Source of the DNA: Chloroflexota bacterium
GTDB taxonomy: Bacteria > Chloroflexota > Anaerolineae > Anaerolineales > Villigracilaceae
Reading direction: 5' to 3'
DNA: 34,442 nucleotides
Assembly (NCBI GenBank): GCA_016234555.1
Contig: JACRBJ010000002.1
Location: 1 to 34,442 of the forward strand
Below, in pieces: positions 1 to 7,759 of this stretch. Below the pieces are notes generated by a model, which worked only from the letters and a program-made list of their open reading frames with translations, did no database searches and had not been told where the DNA came from. Position numbers and translations under genes: made by a program. Numbering within the stretch: position 1 is the stretch's first letter; each line of letters opens with the position of its first letter.

Positions 1-70
1 CGATCTGGTCCTGCAGGGAAATCGGGAGCATGACCAGTTGATTTTCATTGAGTGGTTTGAATTTTGCCAT
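1..70 (-). CDS. Transposase N-terminus, IS1182-like (partial)
   Basis: On the minus strand an ATG at 70 opens a frame of 23 residues to the window edge, beginning MAKFKPLNENQ and continuing through LVMLPISLQDQI. Starts of this type (Met-Ala-x-Phe-Lys-x-x-Asn-x-x-Gln, then Leu-x-Pro) are typical of IS1182/IS1182-like DDE transposases, which cut and rejoin the element's DNA. The AGAGGACT just upstream could act as a weak ribosome site. No catalytic residues lie within the visible part, so the family call rests on the N-terminal pattern and on the interruption of ppx next to it. Confidence 0.55.
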   Translation of the reverse strand, partial: MAKFKPLNENQLVMLPISLQDQI

Positions 71-140
71 CGGAGTCCTCTGGCGAATATAACCCTATGC
101 CTTTGTGCTAGATTCTCCCACTTTTTCGACAGTTTCAACG
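1..140 (-). mobile_element. Left end of an IS1182-like insertion sequence (cut by window edge)
   Basis: The reading frame of ppx is interrupted near position 141-150. What follows on the minus strand is a short non-coding stretch containing ACTGTCGAAAAAG, then a transposase start at 70. A terminal motif of this kind (TTTTTCGACAGT on the other strand) is common at the ends of IS1182-family elements. Only the 5' end of the element lies in the window, so the second inverted repeat and any target duplication cannot be seen. The exact boundary is uncertain by about 10 bp. Confidence 0.6.
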
Positions 141-414
141 GACTGCAGTTGGATGCTTCGCGCATTGCGCTGGTGGCGATGGCGCGCACCTTTTCCACCT
201 TGTGGTGGTCTGCGACCCCGCGGAAGCGCGTAAAGGCATCCACTGTCCGCTGGGCGGTTTGCTCGCTGATGATGCCAGTGGTGAAGGCATCCTGTCCCAG
301 GCGGACAGGCAGGCGCAGGTTTTCGACCACCTCCACCTTTCCATCGTACACGATCCGCCCAACAACCATGCGCATGGCGTTGGAGCCAACGTCAATTGCC
401 GCAATATTTTGCAT
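141..414 (-). pseudogene. ppx: Exopolyphosphatase / GppA-type phosphatase, truncated by IS insertion
   Basis: Reading the minus strand from the ATG at 414 gives an N-terminus of the Ppx/GppA family: IAAIDVGSNAMRMVV is the phosphate-1 loop of the ASKHA (actin-like ATPase) fold, and VRAIATSAMREA is the conserved second block. Ppx/GppA enzymes hydrolyse polyphosphate or pppGpp and are about 300-500 residues long. Here the family-like sequence stops after roughly 88 residues (…MREASN) and runs into transposon DNA. The start is 11 bp after the phoU stop, so the two genes form a phoU-ppx operon. The ORF stays open into the element but with no family similarity, so the product is very likely non-functional unless only a subpopulation carries the insertion. 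Confidence 0.75.
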
Positions 415-425
415 TCATCCATTCT

Positions 426-1103
426 CTATTTTTGCAGGCGTGGACTGGGGGGCGTCGTGTCGCCGAGTTCGCCCGTCTCGATGTAAATCGTCCGTTCGCA
501 AATGTTGGTCACGCGGTCCGCCGCCCGTTCGAGGTTGTGACCCATCCACAACAGGCGGTTGGCGCATTCCACCTGGTTTGGGTTTCGACTCACATACACC
601 ATCAGGTCAGAATAGAGACCGCTGTACATGGTGTCAATCATATCATCATCAGAGATGATACGTGCAGCGGAGGGCGTATTGAGGTGGATGAACGCCGTCA
701 TGGAACGGTGCAGCATGTCGGACGTTTTGACCCCCATGTCATAAATAACGTTCAGAAAACGCGGGATGCCCACGCCGTCGGACATCAGGCTGATGCGCGA
801 GATGCTCTTGGCGTAATCGCCGATCCGTTCGAGTTCGGTGCAGAGGTTCAATGCCGAAGCCAGGAAACGCAGGTCGGTCAATACGGGCGACTGGATGGCA
901 ATGACCGCCATGATCTGCCATTCCAGTTCGAAGCGCTTTTCGTTGATCTGCATGTCGTTTTCGATGACCGTCTGGGACCGCTTTGGGTCGAACTCCTTGA
1001 GCGCCGTCACGGATTCTTCCAGGGCGGTTTCCACCATGCTGCCAAGAAGCAGCAGGTCGTCGCGGATTAGGTGTATTTGCTGGTCGAGGCTTTTGCGCGG
1101 CAT
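426..1103 (-). CDS. phoU: Phosphate signalling protein PhoU
   Basis: The 225-residue protein has the full length and helical two-repeat pattern of PhoU. Metal-binding-type motifs are visible in both halves: ELERIGDYAKSI near residues 90-100 and NLERAADRVTNI near 190-200, the expected Glu/Arg-x-x-Asp pattern of each three-helix bundle. PhoU links the Pst transporter to the PhoR kinase and represses the Pho regulon when phosphate is sufficient; it is cytoplasmic and membrane-associated. An AAGGA ribosome site lies 8 nt before the ATG. It is followed by the truncated ppx, and its upstream region carries a clear Pho-box-like promoter. Unusually, no pstCAB genes adjoin it; pstS and phoBR are about 30 kb away in this window. 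Confidence 0.95.
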   Translation of the reverse strand: MPRKSLDQQIHLIRDDLLLLGSMVETALEESVTALKEFDPKRSQTVIENDMQINEKRFELEWQIMAVIAIQSPVLTDLRFLASALNLCTELERIGDYAKSISRISLMSDGVGIPRFLNVIYDMGVKTSDMLHRSMTAFIHLNTPSAARIISDDDMIDTMYSGLYSDLMVYVSRNPNQVECANRLLWMGHNLERAADRVTNICERTIYIETGELGDTTPPSPRLQK

Positions 1104-1138
1104 AGTTTTTTCCTTTTATGGAGGAATGGCATTTTGAT

Positions 1139-1192
1139 ATGATAGTCCACCGAAGTTAACGCCCTCGCAAGGCATTGTTAACAATGGGTAAA
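1139..1192 (-). promoter_or_regulatory. Pho-box-like promoter of phoU-ppx
   Basis: Read on the minus strand: TTTAC (1192-1188), TTAAC (1181-1177) and TTGCG (1170-1166) are spaced 11 bp apart. Exactly 21 bp then separate the last repeat from TATCAT (1144-1139), a -10 box. The same layout occurs before ten other units in the window. The predicted leader to the phoU ATG is about 30 nt and holds an AAGGA ribosome site. Confidence 0.7.
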
Positions 1193-1200
1193 GGATATTC

Positions 1201-1265
1201 ATAACCAAACTTAAACAACCCATTAATGACCCGTTCCCCGCGGCTTAATATGCGCTGTTTATAGT
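1201..1265 (+). promoter_or_regulatory. Pho-box-like promoter of the glycosyltransferase-like gene
   Basis: ATAAC (1201), TAAAC (1212), TTAAT (1223) and TTCCC (1234) follow one another at 11-bp steps. A 21-bp gap then leads to TATAGT (1260-1265). Each repeat is degenerate, so this is one of the weaker boxes, but both the period and the gap to the -10 match the other promoters exactly. It is divergent from the phoU promoter. Confidence 0.5.
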
Positions 1266-1294
1266 GGAAGTTAACACCACACTCGGAGCAGCGC

Positions 1295-2323
1295 ATGGGC
1301 AACATCCTTTTTATTTGCGGGTCACTCAACCAGACGACACAAATGCACGCCATCGCCCGCAATCTAATGGACGACCACAGTTGTTACTTCACCCCCTATT
1401 ACGGCGATGGGATTGAGGATTTGTTCGCCAAAATGGGCTGGCTGGACTTTACCGTTTTGGGCGGACGTCACAGGCGCGAGACAATGGAGTATCTGACCAG
1501 CCAAAACCTGAACCTCGACCCGCGCGGCGAAGGGCGTTCTTATGATTTGGTGGTCACTTGCAGCGACCTGCTCGTTCCAAAGAACATCCGCAATACGCGG
1601 GTGATTTTGGTTCAGGAGGGAATCACCGAACCTGAAAGCCTGATGTTCCACCTCGTCAAATGGTTGAAACTTCCGCGATACCTTGCCAACACTTCGACCA
1701 ATGGACTGTCCGACGAGTATGATATGTTCTGCGTGGCGTCGCAGGGCTACGCCGACCTCTTCGCCCGCAAGGGGGTGAAGGAACACAAGATCGCAGTCAC
1801 GGGCATCCCCAATTTTGACAACGTCAAAACCGCACGCGAAAACAACTTCAAAATTCACGGACACGTACTTGCCGTCACCTCCCCCTTGCGCGAGACCTTC
1901 CGCTTCGACGACCGCAAAACCTTCATCCAAAAATGCAACGCCATCGCGGGCGGACGCACTCTGGTCTTCAAGCTTCATCCACTGGAGAACGTCAAACGGG
2001 CGACGCGCGAGATCAACCAATACGCGCCTGGGGCGCTGGTCTTTGCCTACGGCAGCATCAACCCCATGATAGCCAATGCGGACGTGGTCATCACCCAGCA
2101 ATCCACCAGCACCTTCATCGCGGTTGCACTCGGCAAGGAAGTCCACACCAATCTGAAACTCGATGAACTGAAACGTCTCATGCCCATCCAAAACGACGGA
2201 GCATCCGCTGCACAGATTGCACGCATCTGTGAGTGGATTCTACACACGCCACTGGATGTCCTGCTGACAAAACGAAAGCAACCCCAGCCACGCCTCAAAC
2301 GGAAACGAGTGGACGCCTACTAA
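1295..2323 (+). CDS. Glycosyltransferase / glycerophosphotransferase-like protein (GT-B-like)
   Basis: The protein is 342 residues long, cytoplasmic, with no signal peptide. The C-terminal half has features of GT-B-type transferases related to CDP-glycerol glycerophosphotransferases and UDP-GlcNAc epimerase-like enzymes: LVFKLHPLEN (Lys-x-His-Pro) near residues 223-232 and ADVVITQQSTSTFIAVALGK near 263-282, where the nucleotide-sugar site usually lies. The N-terminal MGNILFICGS is a Rossmann-like first strand. A GGAG site sits 6 nt before the ATG. The upstream repeats suggest control by phosphate. If so, replacement of phospholipid or teichoic-type polymer by a phosphate-free glycan is a plausible role, but substrate and acceptor cannot be read from the sequence. 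The C-terminus is rich in Lys/Arg. Confidence 0.6.
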   Translation: MGNILFICGSLNQTTQMHAIARNLMDDHSCYFTPYYGDGIEDLFAKMGWLDFTVLGGRHRRETMEYLTSQNLNLDPRGEGRSYDLVVTCSDLLVPKNIRNTRVILVQEGITEPESLMFHLVKWLKLPRYLANTSTNGLSDEYDMFCVASQGYADLFARKGVKEHKIAVTGIPNFDNVKTARENNFKIHGHVLAVTSPLRETFRFDDRKTFIQKCNAIAGGRTLVFKLHPLENVKRATREINQYAPGALVFAYGSINPMIANADVVITQQSTSTFIAVALGKEVHTNLKLDELKRLMPIQNDGASAAQIARICEWILHTPLDVLLTKRKQPQPRLKRKRVDAY

Positions 2324-2844
2324 TGTTGTTATTCTTAACAGAACTTATCACGACATGAGTGGATAATTTGTCTCGATTTTAACAAAACGCCCCGATAATT
2401 CCTTGACATTTCCCCTGCCCCGCGTAGAACTGTGCCATCAATGTAATTAAGAGCGCCCAATAAGGATAAAAGTCAAACTCATCGTTAGTTTGCCAAAATT
2501 TTATGCTTCGCAGCTATGAATAATTATGGAGACCACTGTCAAACAAAAGCGATATAGCAACAGCTAAACCGCTTTGATCCATGAGTGACTTCAACGCACT
2601 GCCCTAAAAGAGGGTAAGATGAGTATATGTTGAAAGTTCCTGAATAGTTTTATAATCTACCCAAAGGCTGGCAAGATAAGGGTATGCTGAACATCCAAAT
2701 CAAACATATCCTTGATGAACAAAGTTTGTCGGCAAGGTAAGGCTTAGTTGTGCGCCTTACTAGCTATTCACATAGATCCTTGAATTTACCCAACAGTTAC
2801 GAAATACTAAAACAATTCACATACAAAGAATTCACAAGGCAAAA
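2324..2844 (+). other. 521-bp gene-free stretch
   Basis: The base composition is more A/T-rich than in the neighbours. A TTGACA (2402) with TAGAAC 16 bp later, and a TATAAT at 2651-2656, are possible promoters; the latter is about 190 bp before ridA. A broken frame on the plus strand near 2630-2740 reads FYNLPKGWQDK and is interrupted by stops; it could be a transposase relic, but this is too short to call. No structured RNA was recognised. Confidence 0.4.
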
Positions 2845-3228
2845 ATGGAAAAACAACAAATTCTCACTTCCAACGCCCCCGCTCCGGGCGGCGCGTATTC
2901 GCAAGCCTTGCGCGTCGGTGACTTCGTTTACACCGCTGGCACGGGACCCTGGCATCCGTCCACGCGGCAGGTGGTTGGCGAGAGCATCGAAGAGCAGACC
3001 ACGCAAACGCTGGAAAACATTCAGGCGATTTTGAACGAAGCGGGGTTGGGGATGGAAGACGTGGTCAAGTCAACGGTGCATCTTGCGGACTTGAACCTGT
3101 TCGCCCGCTTCAACGAAGTCTACACCCGATACTTCCCCGACCCGAAACCTGTCCGCACGACAGTGGGGAGTCAACTCCTCGGGATTCTGGTCGAAATTGA
3201 CGTGGTGGCGTATGCCCGAAAAGATTGA
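2845..3228 (+). CDS. RidA/YjgF-family enamine/imine deaminase
   Basis: The 127-residue protein has the usual RidA length and pattern: SNAPAPGGAYSQA at the start, FVYTAGTGPWHP, then the C-terminal block PVRTTVGSQLLGILVEIDVVAYA, with the Arg that binds the substrate carboxylate in active members (PVRTTV). RidA hydrolyses reactive enamines and imines made by PLP enzymes. It ends inside the next gene, a 17-bp overlap that suggests translational coupling, so its partner is probably the unknown protein downstream. The start was chosen at the first Met of the conserved N-terminus. A specialised member of the family with another substrate cannot be excluded. Confidence 0.9.
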   Translation: MEKQQILTSNAPAPGGAYSQALRVGDFVYTAGTGPWHPSTRQVVGESIEEQTTQTLENIQAILNEAGLGMEDVVKSTVHLADLNLFARFNEVYTRYFPDPKPVRTTVGSQLLGILVEIDVVAYARKD

Positions 3229-4480
3229 CCGCAACGACCTGCTGCGCCGCCTCCATCTCGACCCGCGCCACGTCGAGCGAATCAACGCCGCCCTCTTCCG
3301 CCCCGACTTGCGTGCCTTCGCCGATTTCTTGGATGTGGTCGAGAAGTACGGCACGCCCGAAGAAATCAACGCCAAGGCAGAGGAGGCAGGCAAATTGTCC
3401 AACCTCGAAGTTGCGGTGGCGAAAATCCGCCCTGAGTATCTGGCTGATCTCAACTGGCTGAAAGAACAAGTCGAGAAGCAGTCCTTCATCCGCATTGCCG
3501 AATATCGCAAAAAAATCACCGACAGGATGGACTTCAACGAAGCGAATCCCGTGACGATGGAAATCAGTTCCTGCCAGTATTTCCCCTGGCTGATGGACAT
3601 CGCCCGCCGCGTCGTGGACAACGGCGAGATTATGCCGGCACGTTTCATCCGCGTCCGCAACATGAAGGAGCAGGAAGCCGATGGCGACCTGCCCGCCTTC
3701 GCCGCCGCGATGAAAATCATCGGCGCGAGTTACGTGGAGCAGCTCGATACGCGCGGCTCGGACGGCGCAAACATCCACCTCGGCGGCATGGACACCATCA
3801 TCGGCTACTACGGCGGGGTTGGCGAGCCGAATCATTACGCGCTGAAGTGGCTGGACGAATTCCTCCACTATTACACGACCTACGGCGTGCGCCAGATTTT
3901 GAACGTCAATAACGGCACGGTCTTGCTGGCGTACATGTTGCACCGTCTGGGCATCGATATCGAATTCAAGATTTCGGTCACTTTGGGCAACGACAACCCC
4001 TACGCCGCCCTGTGGACTTTGCTAACCGCGTCTCTCTTCACCCGCCCCGATGGTTCCACTCCGCTGGCTGGATTCAACTGGAGCAATTCCGTCCACGCTG
4101 GGACGATTGAAAACGCCGCCGAACTTCGCAAGGCGCTGAACCTCGAAACGCAAGTCCGCTTCGAGCATCACGTCACCGAGACGTGGAAGGGACTCGTCAT
4201 CCAGCCGTATGACCGCCGTGAAGAAGTGCTGGGGCTGGCGCAGACCGTCCCGAACATCTCTGCCAAACACGAAGGCGGCGAAGTGGAAGTGGAACGCTCC
4301 CGCGCGCGCCCGTCTGAAATTCAGGATTACTACCGCACCAAAACCGAAATCATCGAGTCAGGTGAATGGGAAGCCCTACGTCTGAACTTCTTCGACAAAT
4401 TCGACTCGATGAACCTCACCGCCCGCGCCCTCACCGAACGCGGATTGTCCTTCGTTGCGGCAAAGAATTTGCACCAGTAA
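3212..4480 (+). CDS. Conserved protein of unknown function, coupled to RidA
   Basis: I do not recognise this 422-residue cytoplasmic protein. The ATG at 3212 lies inside the end of ridA, and the GTGGTGG just before it may serve as ribosome site. Features that look conserved include MEISSCQYFPWLMD near residue 117, HLGGMDTIIGYYGGVGEPNHY near 190, NVNNGTVLLAYMLHRLG near 232 and SVTLGNDNPYAALWTLL near 256. The Gly/Asn-rich loops and aromatic clusters look enzymatic and could belong to an alpha/beta barrel. There is no signal peptide, membrane span or nucleotide-binding motif. Coupling to RidA hints at amino-acid or imine chemistry, but no function should be assigned. Confidence 0.75.
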   Translation: MPEKIDRNDLLRRLHLDPRHVERINAALFRPDLRAFADFLDVVEKYGTPEEINAKAEEAGKLSNLEVAVAKIRPEYLADLNWLKEQVEKQSFIRIAEYRKKITDRMDFNEANPVTMEISSCQYFPWLMDIARRVVDNGEIMPARFIRVRNMKEQEADGDLPAFAAAMKIIGASYVEQLDTRGSDGANIHLGGMDTIIGYYGGVGEPNHYALKWLDEFLHYYTTYGVRQILNVNNGTVLLAYMLHRLGIDIEFKISVTLGNDNPYAALWTLLTASLFTRPDGSTPLAGFNWSNSVHAGTIENAAELRKALNLETQVRFEHHVTETWKGLVIQPYDRREEVLGLAQTVPNISAKHEGGEVEVERSRARPSEIQDYYRTKTEIIESGEWEALRLNFFDKFDSMNLTARALTERGLSFVAAKNLHQ

Positions 4481-4481
4481 A

Positions 4482-4501
4482 AGCGCTAATTAAGTAGCGC
4501 T
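4482..4501 (+). terminator. Weak hairpin after the RidA operon
   Basis: AGCGCTA (4482-4488) pairs with TAGCGCT (4495-4501) across a 6-nt loop, 2 bp after the stop codon. The following sequence is CAATTTAATT rather than a pure T run, so termination may be inefficient. Confidence 0.4.
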
Positions 4502-4593
4502 CAATTTAATTCGAGACGATTATTAGGTTCTGAGTGATGGAAAATATTCATCATCATACGATAAGGGTGACAAATCACAGCGAGCGGAATCCG

Positions 4594-4636
4594 TTAACCT
4601 TCCATTAACTGATTAACATTTCCTGTCGTTTATATT
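4594..4636 (+). promoter_or_regulatory. Pho-box-like promoter of the SBP/vWA cassette
   Basis: Two perfect TTAAC pentamers (4594 and 4605) lie 11 bp apart, then 21 bp, then TATATT (4631-4636). A further TTAAC at 4613 is out of phase. The predicted transcript starts about 8 nt before the ATG at 4652, leaving only a GGGGTGG as ribosome site. Confidence 0.7.
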
Positions 4637-4651
4637 TGGGGTGGAAAAATT

Positions 4652-5860
4652 ATGTACACACCTCGAATCAACTGGTTCATGTTCGTTTTGTATCTGTTGG
4701 GGGCAATCGGGGTTTTTGCCGCGTCCCTCCTCGTCCCGTCATTTCGTGCTGTCGCGTATGCCCCCCTGCGTGAGTTGATCCTGCCGCCGCCCGCACCTGT
4801 GGTGGTTTCGGTTCTGTATTCCACCGAGAAGGAAGCCTGGCTCAACGAAGCCGTCATCGGGTTTGAAAAGACCAACCCGACGATTGACGGACATCCCGTG
4901 AAAATCGAACTCGAAAAGATGGGCTCGTGGGAAATCAACGCCGCCGTGCTGGATGCAACCCGCAAGCCCGTCATCGTCAGTCCCGCCAGCTCGCTCCAAA
5001 TCGCCGCGTTGCAGGACGCTTCGATTGCCGAAACAGGCAAGGCGTTGGTCAACCCCGCCGATACCGCCGCCTGCCGCCCCACCGTCATCACGCCGCTGGT
5101 TCTGGTGGCATGGAAGGAACGCGCCGACGTGTTGTGGGGAAGCCAGCCTGGAAAATCGTTGTGGAAGGATTTGCACAACGCCCTCACCGACCCCCAAGGC
5201 TGGGCGGCATATAACCAACCCGATTGGGGTTACATCAAATTCGGTCACACCGACCCGCTCAAATCCAACAGCGGATTCATGACCATCCTGCTCATGACCT
5301 ACGGCTATCACGGCAAGACCTCGGGTCTGCAAGCCGCCGACATCCTTTCGGATGAAGACTATCAAAAGTGGTTCCTCGAAACCGAATCTTCCATCGGGCA
5401 GTTCGAACACAGCACGGGTCCGCTGATGGAAAAGATGGTGGCGTACGGTCCCAGCATCTTTGATTTTGTCGCCGTGTATGAAGCCACTGCCATCGAACAG
5501 GCGGAGAATGCCGTCGGGCGTTACGGCGAACTGCGGGTCTACTATCCGCCCGCCCTGTTGTGGAGCGACCATCCCTTTTGCGTTGTCAACGCGGATTGGG
5601 TCACGCCGCAGCAGACCGCCGCTGCCAAACTTTTCATGGATTACCTGACCGACAAACCCGCGCAGGAACTTGCCCTGTTGAAATACGGATTCCGCCCTGT
5701 GGATGAATCGATTCCGCTCGAACAAACGGGTTCCCCCTTCGACCGCTACGCCGCAAACGGATTCCGTTCCGATGTGTCGAATCTACCCGACGTGGAAATC
5801 CCCGCGGGCAACGTGTTGAACACTCTGCGCGATTTCTGGTCGAGGAATGTGAATAGGTAA
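4652..5860 (+). CDS. Membrane-anchored extracellular substrate-binding protein (SBP_bac_11-like)
   Basis: The 402-residue protein has one N-terminal membrane segment (about residues 9-30) without a lipobox, a Pro-rich linker (LPPPAPVVV), then a periplasmic-binding-protein domain from about residue 50. Shared with the next gene are VSVLYSTEKEAWL, VSPASSLQIAAL and YIKFGHTDPLKSNSGF; the last block is typical of type II binding proteins that coordinate oxyanions or metal complexes. It is a paralogue of the downstream protein's N-terminal half. No permease or ATPase gene is nearby, so it may act as a fixed ligand sensor or scavenger rather than a transporter component. The upstream Pho-like box suggests induction by phosphate limitation. 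The ligand is unknown. Confidence 0.75.
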   Translation: MYTPRINWFMFVLYLLGAIGVFAASLLVPSFRAVAYAPLRELILPPPAPVVVSVLYSTEKEAWLNEAVIGFEKTNPTIDGHPVKIELEKMGSWEINAAVLDATRKPVIVSPASSLQIAALQDASIAETGKALVNPADTAACRPTVITPLVLVAWKERADVLWGSQPGKSLWKDLHNALTDPQGWAAYNQPDWGYIKFGHTDPLKSNSGFMTILLMTYGYHGKTSGLQAADILSDEDYQKWFLETESSIGQFEHSTGPLMEKMVAYGPSIFDFVAVYEATAIEQAENAVGRYGELRVYYPPALLWSDHPFCVVNADWVTPQQTAAAKLFMDYLTDKPAQELALLKYGFRPVDESIPLEQTGSPFDRYAANGFRSDVSNLPDVEIPAGNVLNTLRDFWSRNVNR

Positions 5861-5867
5861 AACTTTT

Positions 5868-5978
5868 TTGTCATTGCGAGGGCGTTCTTATTTTTGCCCG
5901 AAGCAATCTCCTGACGTGAAAGAGATTGCTTCGCCACCAAAGAACACACCTGCCCGGGCGGGCGGCTCGCAGCGACAA
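5868..5978. repeat. Dispersed palindromic repeat (TTGTCATTGCGAG type)
   Basis: The ends are near-inverted (TTGTCATTGCGAG at 5868 and CTCGCAGCGACAA ending at 5978). Inside, CGAAGCAATCTC (5899-5910) pairs perfectly with GAGATTGCTTCG (5922-5933). This nested palindrome resembles the abundant GTCATTGCGAG elements in many bacterial genomes, probably a MITE or REP-like unit. It sits between two genes of one apparent operon and could affect mRNA stability there. Confidence 0.75.
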
Positions 5979-5996
5979 GGCACAAAAGGTATAAAA

Positions 5997-7664
5997 ATGA
6001 AACTCCGAATTTTATCGATTATCACCATTCTTTCCCTCCTCCTCAGCGCGTGCGGCGTGGTGGAAAAATTCATTTCTGGCGAACAGGTCACGGTCAGCAT
6101 TGTCTACGGCTCCGAGAAAAAGGAATGGCTGGAGCCACTGGTTCAGCAATTCAACGACGCCCGCAACAAAACAGCGGACGGGAAAACCATCGTTGTGCAA
6201 GCGACAGCCATCGGTTCGATTGAATCGGTGCGCGGAATCATGGATGGCACGCTCCAGCCGACGGTGTGGAGTCCCGCCTCTTCGATTTACATCCCCGTAG
6301 CCAACGCCGAGTGGAAAAAATCCCACGCCGACGATCTGGTCACAGGTTCGCCGAACGATTTGGTTCTAAGTCCCGTGGTGATTGCCATGTGGCGACCGAT
6401 GGCTCAGGCGTTGGGCTGGCCCGACAAGGCTTTGGGATGGGAGGACATCGCCGCGCTCGCCGCCTCTGAAGAAGGATGGTCGGCATACGGACATCCCGAA
6501 TGGGGTTCGTTCAAGTTCGGGCACACACACCCTGCCTACAGCAACAGCGGAATCGTCTCCATCATTGCGGAGACGTATGCGGGACTTGGCAAACAACGCG
6601 GCTTGACCGAAGCCGATCTGAAATCGCCCGAATTGGCAGAGTTCATGCTTGGCGTGGAGAGCAGCGTCATCCACTACGGAACCAGCACAGGCTTCTTTGC
6701 CGAGCGCATGTTCGAGCGCGGGCCTTCGTACCTGAGCGCGTCAGTCTTGTATGAAAACCTGATCGTGGCACAGGAAAGCAAACGCCTGAGCGGACAGTTG
6801 GCGCAAATTCCCGTGGTGGCAATCTACCCGAAGGAAGGCACTTTCTGGTCGAACCATCCTTATGTGGTGTTGAACGCGCCCTGGGTCACGCCCGAACAGA
6901 AAGAAGCGGCGGGATTGTTCGAAGCCTTTGTGCTCGACAAGCCCCAACAGTTGAAGGCGCTCGAATATGGTTTCCGTCCCGCCGACCCATCCATCCCCTT
7001 GACCGCGCCGCTGGACACCGAACATGGCGTGGACACGGCACAGCCGAAGACGATTCTTGAAATTCCAAGCGCGGCGGTTATTACGGGGATCGAAGACCTT
7101 TGGCAGCAAAATAAAAAGCCAGTGGACCTGGTGGTGGTGATGGACGTCTCTGGCAGTATGCGCGGCGACAAAATCACAACCGCCCGGGCCAGCCTGATGG
7201 AGTTTGTAAAGAAACTGGATGCTAAAGACCGCCTGCGGATCGACCTGTTCAACGACCAGATTTCCACCCTTACGCCGCTCTCACCAATTGGCGAAAAACG
7301 CCAGCAGGTGCTTGACAGTGTTTCAGGCATTTTCGAGATGAACGATACCAGCTTGTACGACGCCGTATTGAACGCGTATGACAGTCTGGAAGCCGAAGGG
7401 GACTCCGACCATATCCGCGCGATTGTGGTTTTGAGCGACGGCGAAGACACCGCCTCGACAGCCACGCTCGATAATGTCATCCAGAAGGTACAGGCTTCGG
7501 GGGAGGAAGGCGGCAACGCCATCAAGGTCTTCACCATCGCCTTTGGCGGCGACGCCAAGGCGGACATCCTGAAACAGATTGCCGAGCCGGGCGGCGGCAA
7601 GCAATACGACAGTTCGCCTGAGACTATCCAGAAAATCTACGATGAGATTGCGACCTTCTTCTAA
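5997..7664 (+). CDS. Lipoprotein: substrate-binding domain fused to a von Willebrand factor A domain
   Basis: The 555-residue protein begins with a lipoprotein signal (LLLSACG; Cys near residue 20). The binding-protein domain follows (about 30-370) with VSIVYGSEKKEWL, SPASSIYIP and FKFGHTHPAYSNSG, paralogous to the preceding gene. The C-terminal vWA domain starts near 378 and has an intact metal-ion-dependent adhesion site: DVSGS at 383-387, the NDTSLYDAV Thr, and the Asp of LSDGED at 481. vWA domains bind protein partners through a divalent metal, so this looks like a surface protein that joins ligand capture to protein contact. The ATG was chosen because the signal peptide starts there; the frame extends further upstream into the repeat. 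Such fusions are known mainly as uncharacterised proteins. Confidence 0.8.
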   Translation: MKLRILSIITILSLLLSACGVVEKFISGEQVTVSIVYGSEKKEWLEPLVQQFNDARNKTADGKTIVVQATAIGSIESVRGIMDGTLQPTVWSPASSIYIPVANAEWKKSHADDLVTGSPNDLVLSPVVIAMWRPMAQALGWPDKALGWEDIAALAASEEGWSAYGHPEWGSFKFGHTHPAYSNSGIVSIIAETYAGLGKQRGLTEADLKSPELAEFMLGVESSVIHYGTSTGFFAERMFERGPSYLSASVLYENLIVAQESKRLSGQLAQIPVVAIYPKEGTFWSNHPYVVLNAPWVTPEQKEAAGLFEAFVLDKPQQLKALEYGFRPADPSIPLTAPLDTEHGVDTAQPKTILEIPSAAVITGIEDLWQQNKKPVDLVVVMDVSGSMRGDKITTARASLMEFVKKLDAKDRLRIDLFNDQISTLTPLSPIGEKRQQVLDSVSGIFEMNDTSLYDAVLNAYDSLEAEGDSDHIRAIVVLSDGEDTASTATLDNVIQKVQASGEEGGNAIKVFTIAFGGDAKADILKQIAEPGGGKQYDSSPETIQKIYDEIATFF

Positions 7665-7759
7665 AAAGCGGATTGCTTCGCAAAACGGACCAACGGACAC
7701 AACGGATGGATGTCTGTAACTGATCCGAAAAATTTGGATATGAAAGTTTTCTAAACCAT

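Noticed and set aside
38..658. Long plus-strand frame opposite ppx and phoU
   Set aside because: It lacks any family pattern and is antisense to two genes with strong motifs.
1364..2191. 275-codon minus-strand frame opposite the glycosyltransferase-like gene
   Set aside because: Composition is that of an antisense shadow; the plus frame has the conserved blocks, ribosome site and promoter.
2335..2360. TTAAC-like repeats after the glycosyltransferase-like gene
   Set aside because: Only one good pentamer, no -10 at 20-21 bp and no gene within 480 bp.
2603..2656. Possible Pho box upstream of ridA
   Set aside because: A TATAAT is present, but only one repeat (GTAAG) is in phase.
3110..3943. 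Long minus-strand frames opposite the RidA partner gene
   Set aside because: No recognised motif, and the plus frame is coupled to ridA.
4739..5725. 328-codon minus-strand frame opposite the membrane-anchored binding protein
   Set aside because: The plus frame is clearly paralogous to the next gene, so the minus frame is a shadow.
5868..5978. CRISPR-like or terminator-only reading of the palindromic repeat
   Set aside because: There is one unit only, no spacers, and the nested palindrome with inverted ends fits a dispersed element better.
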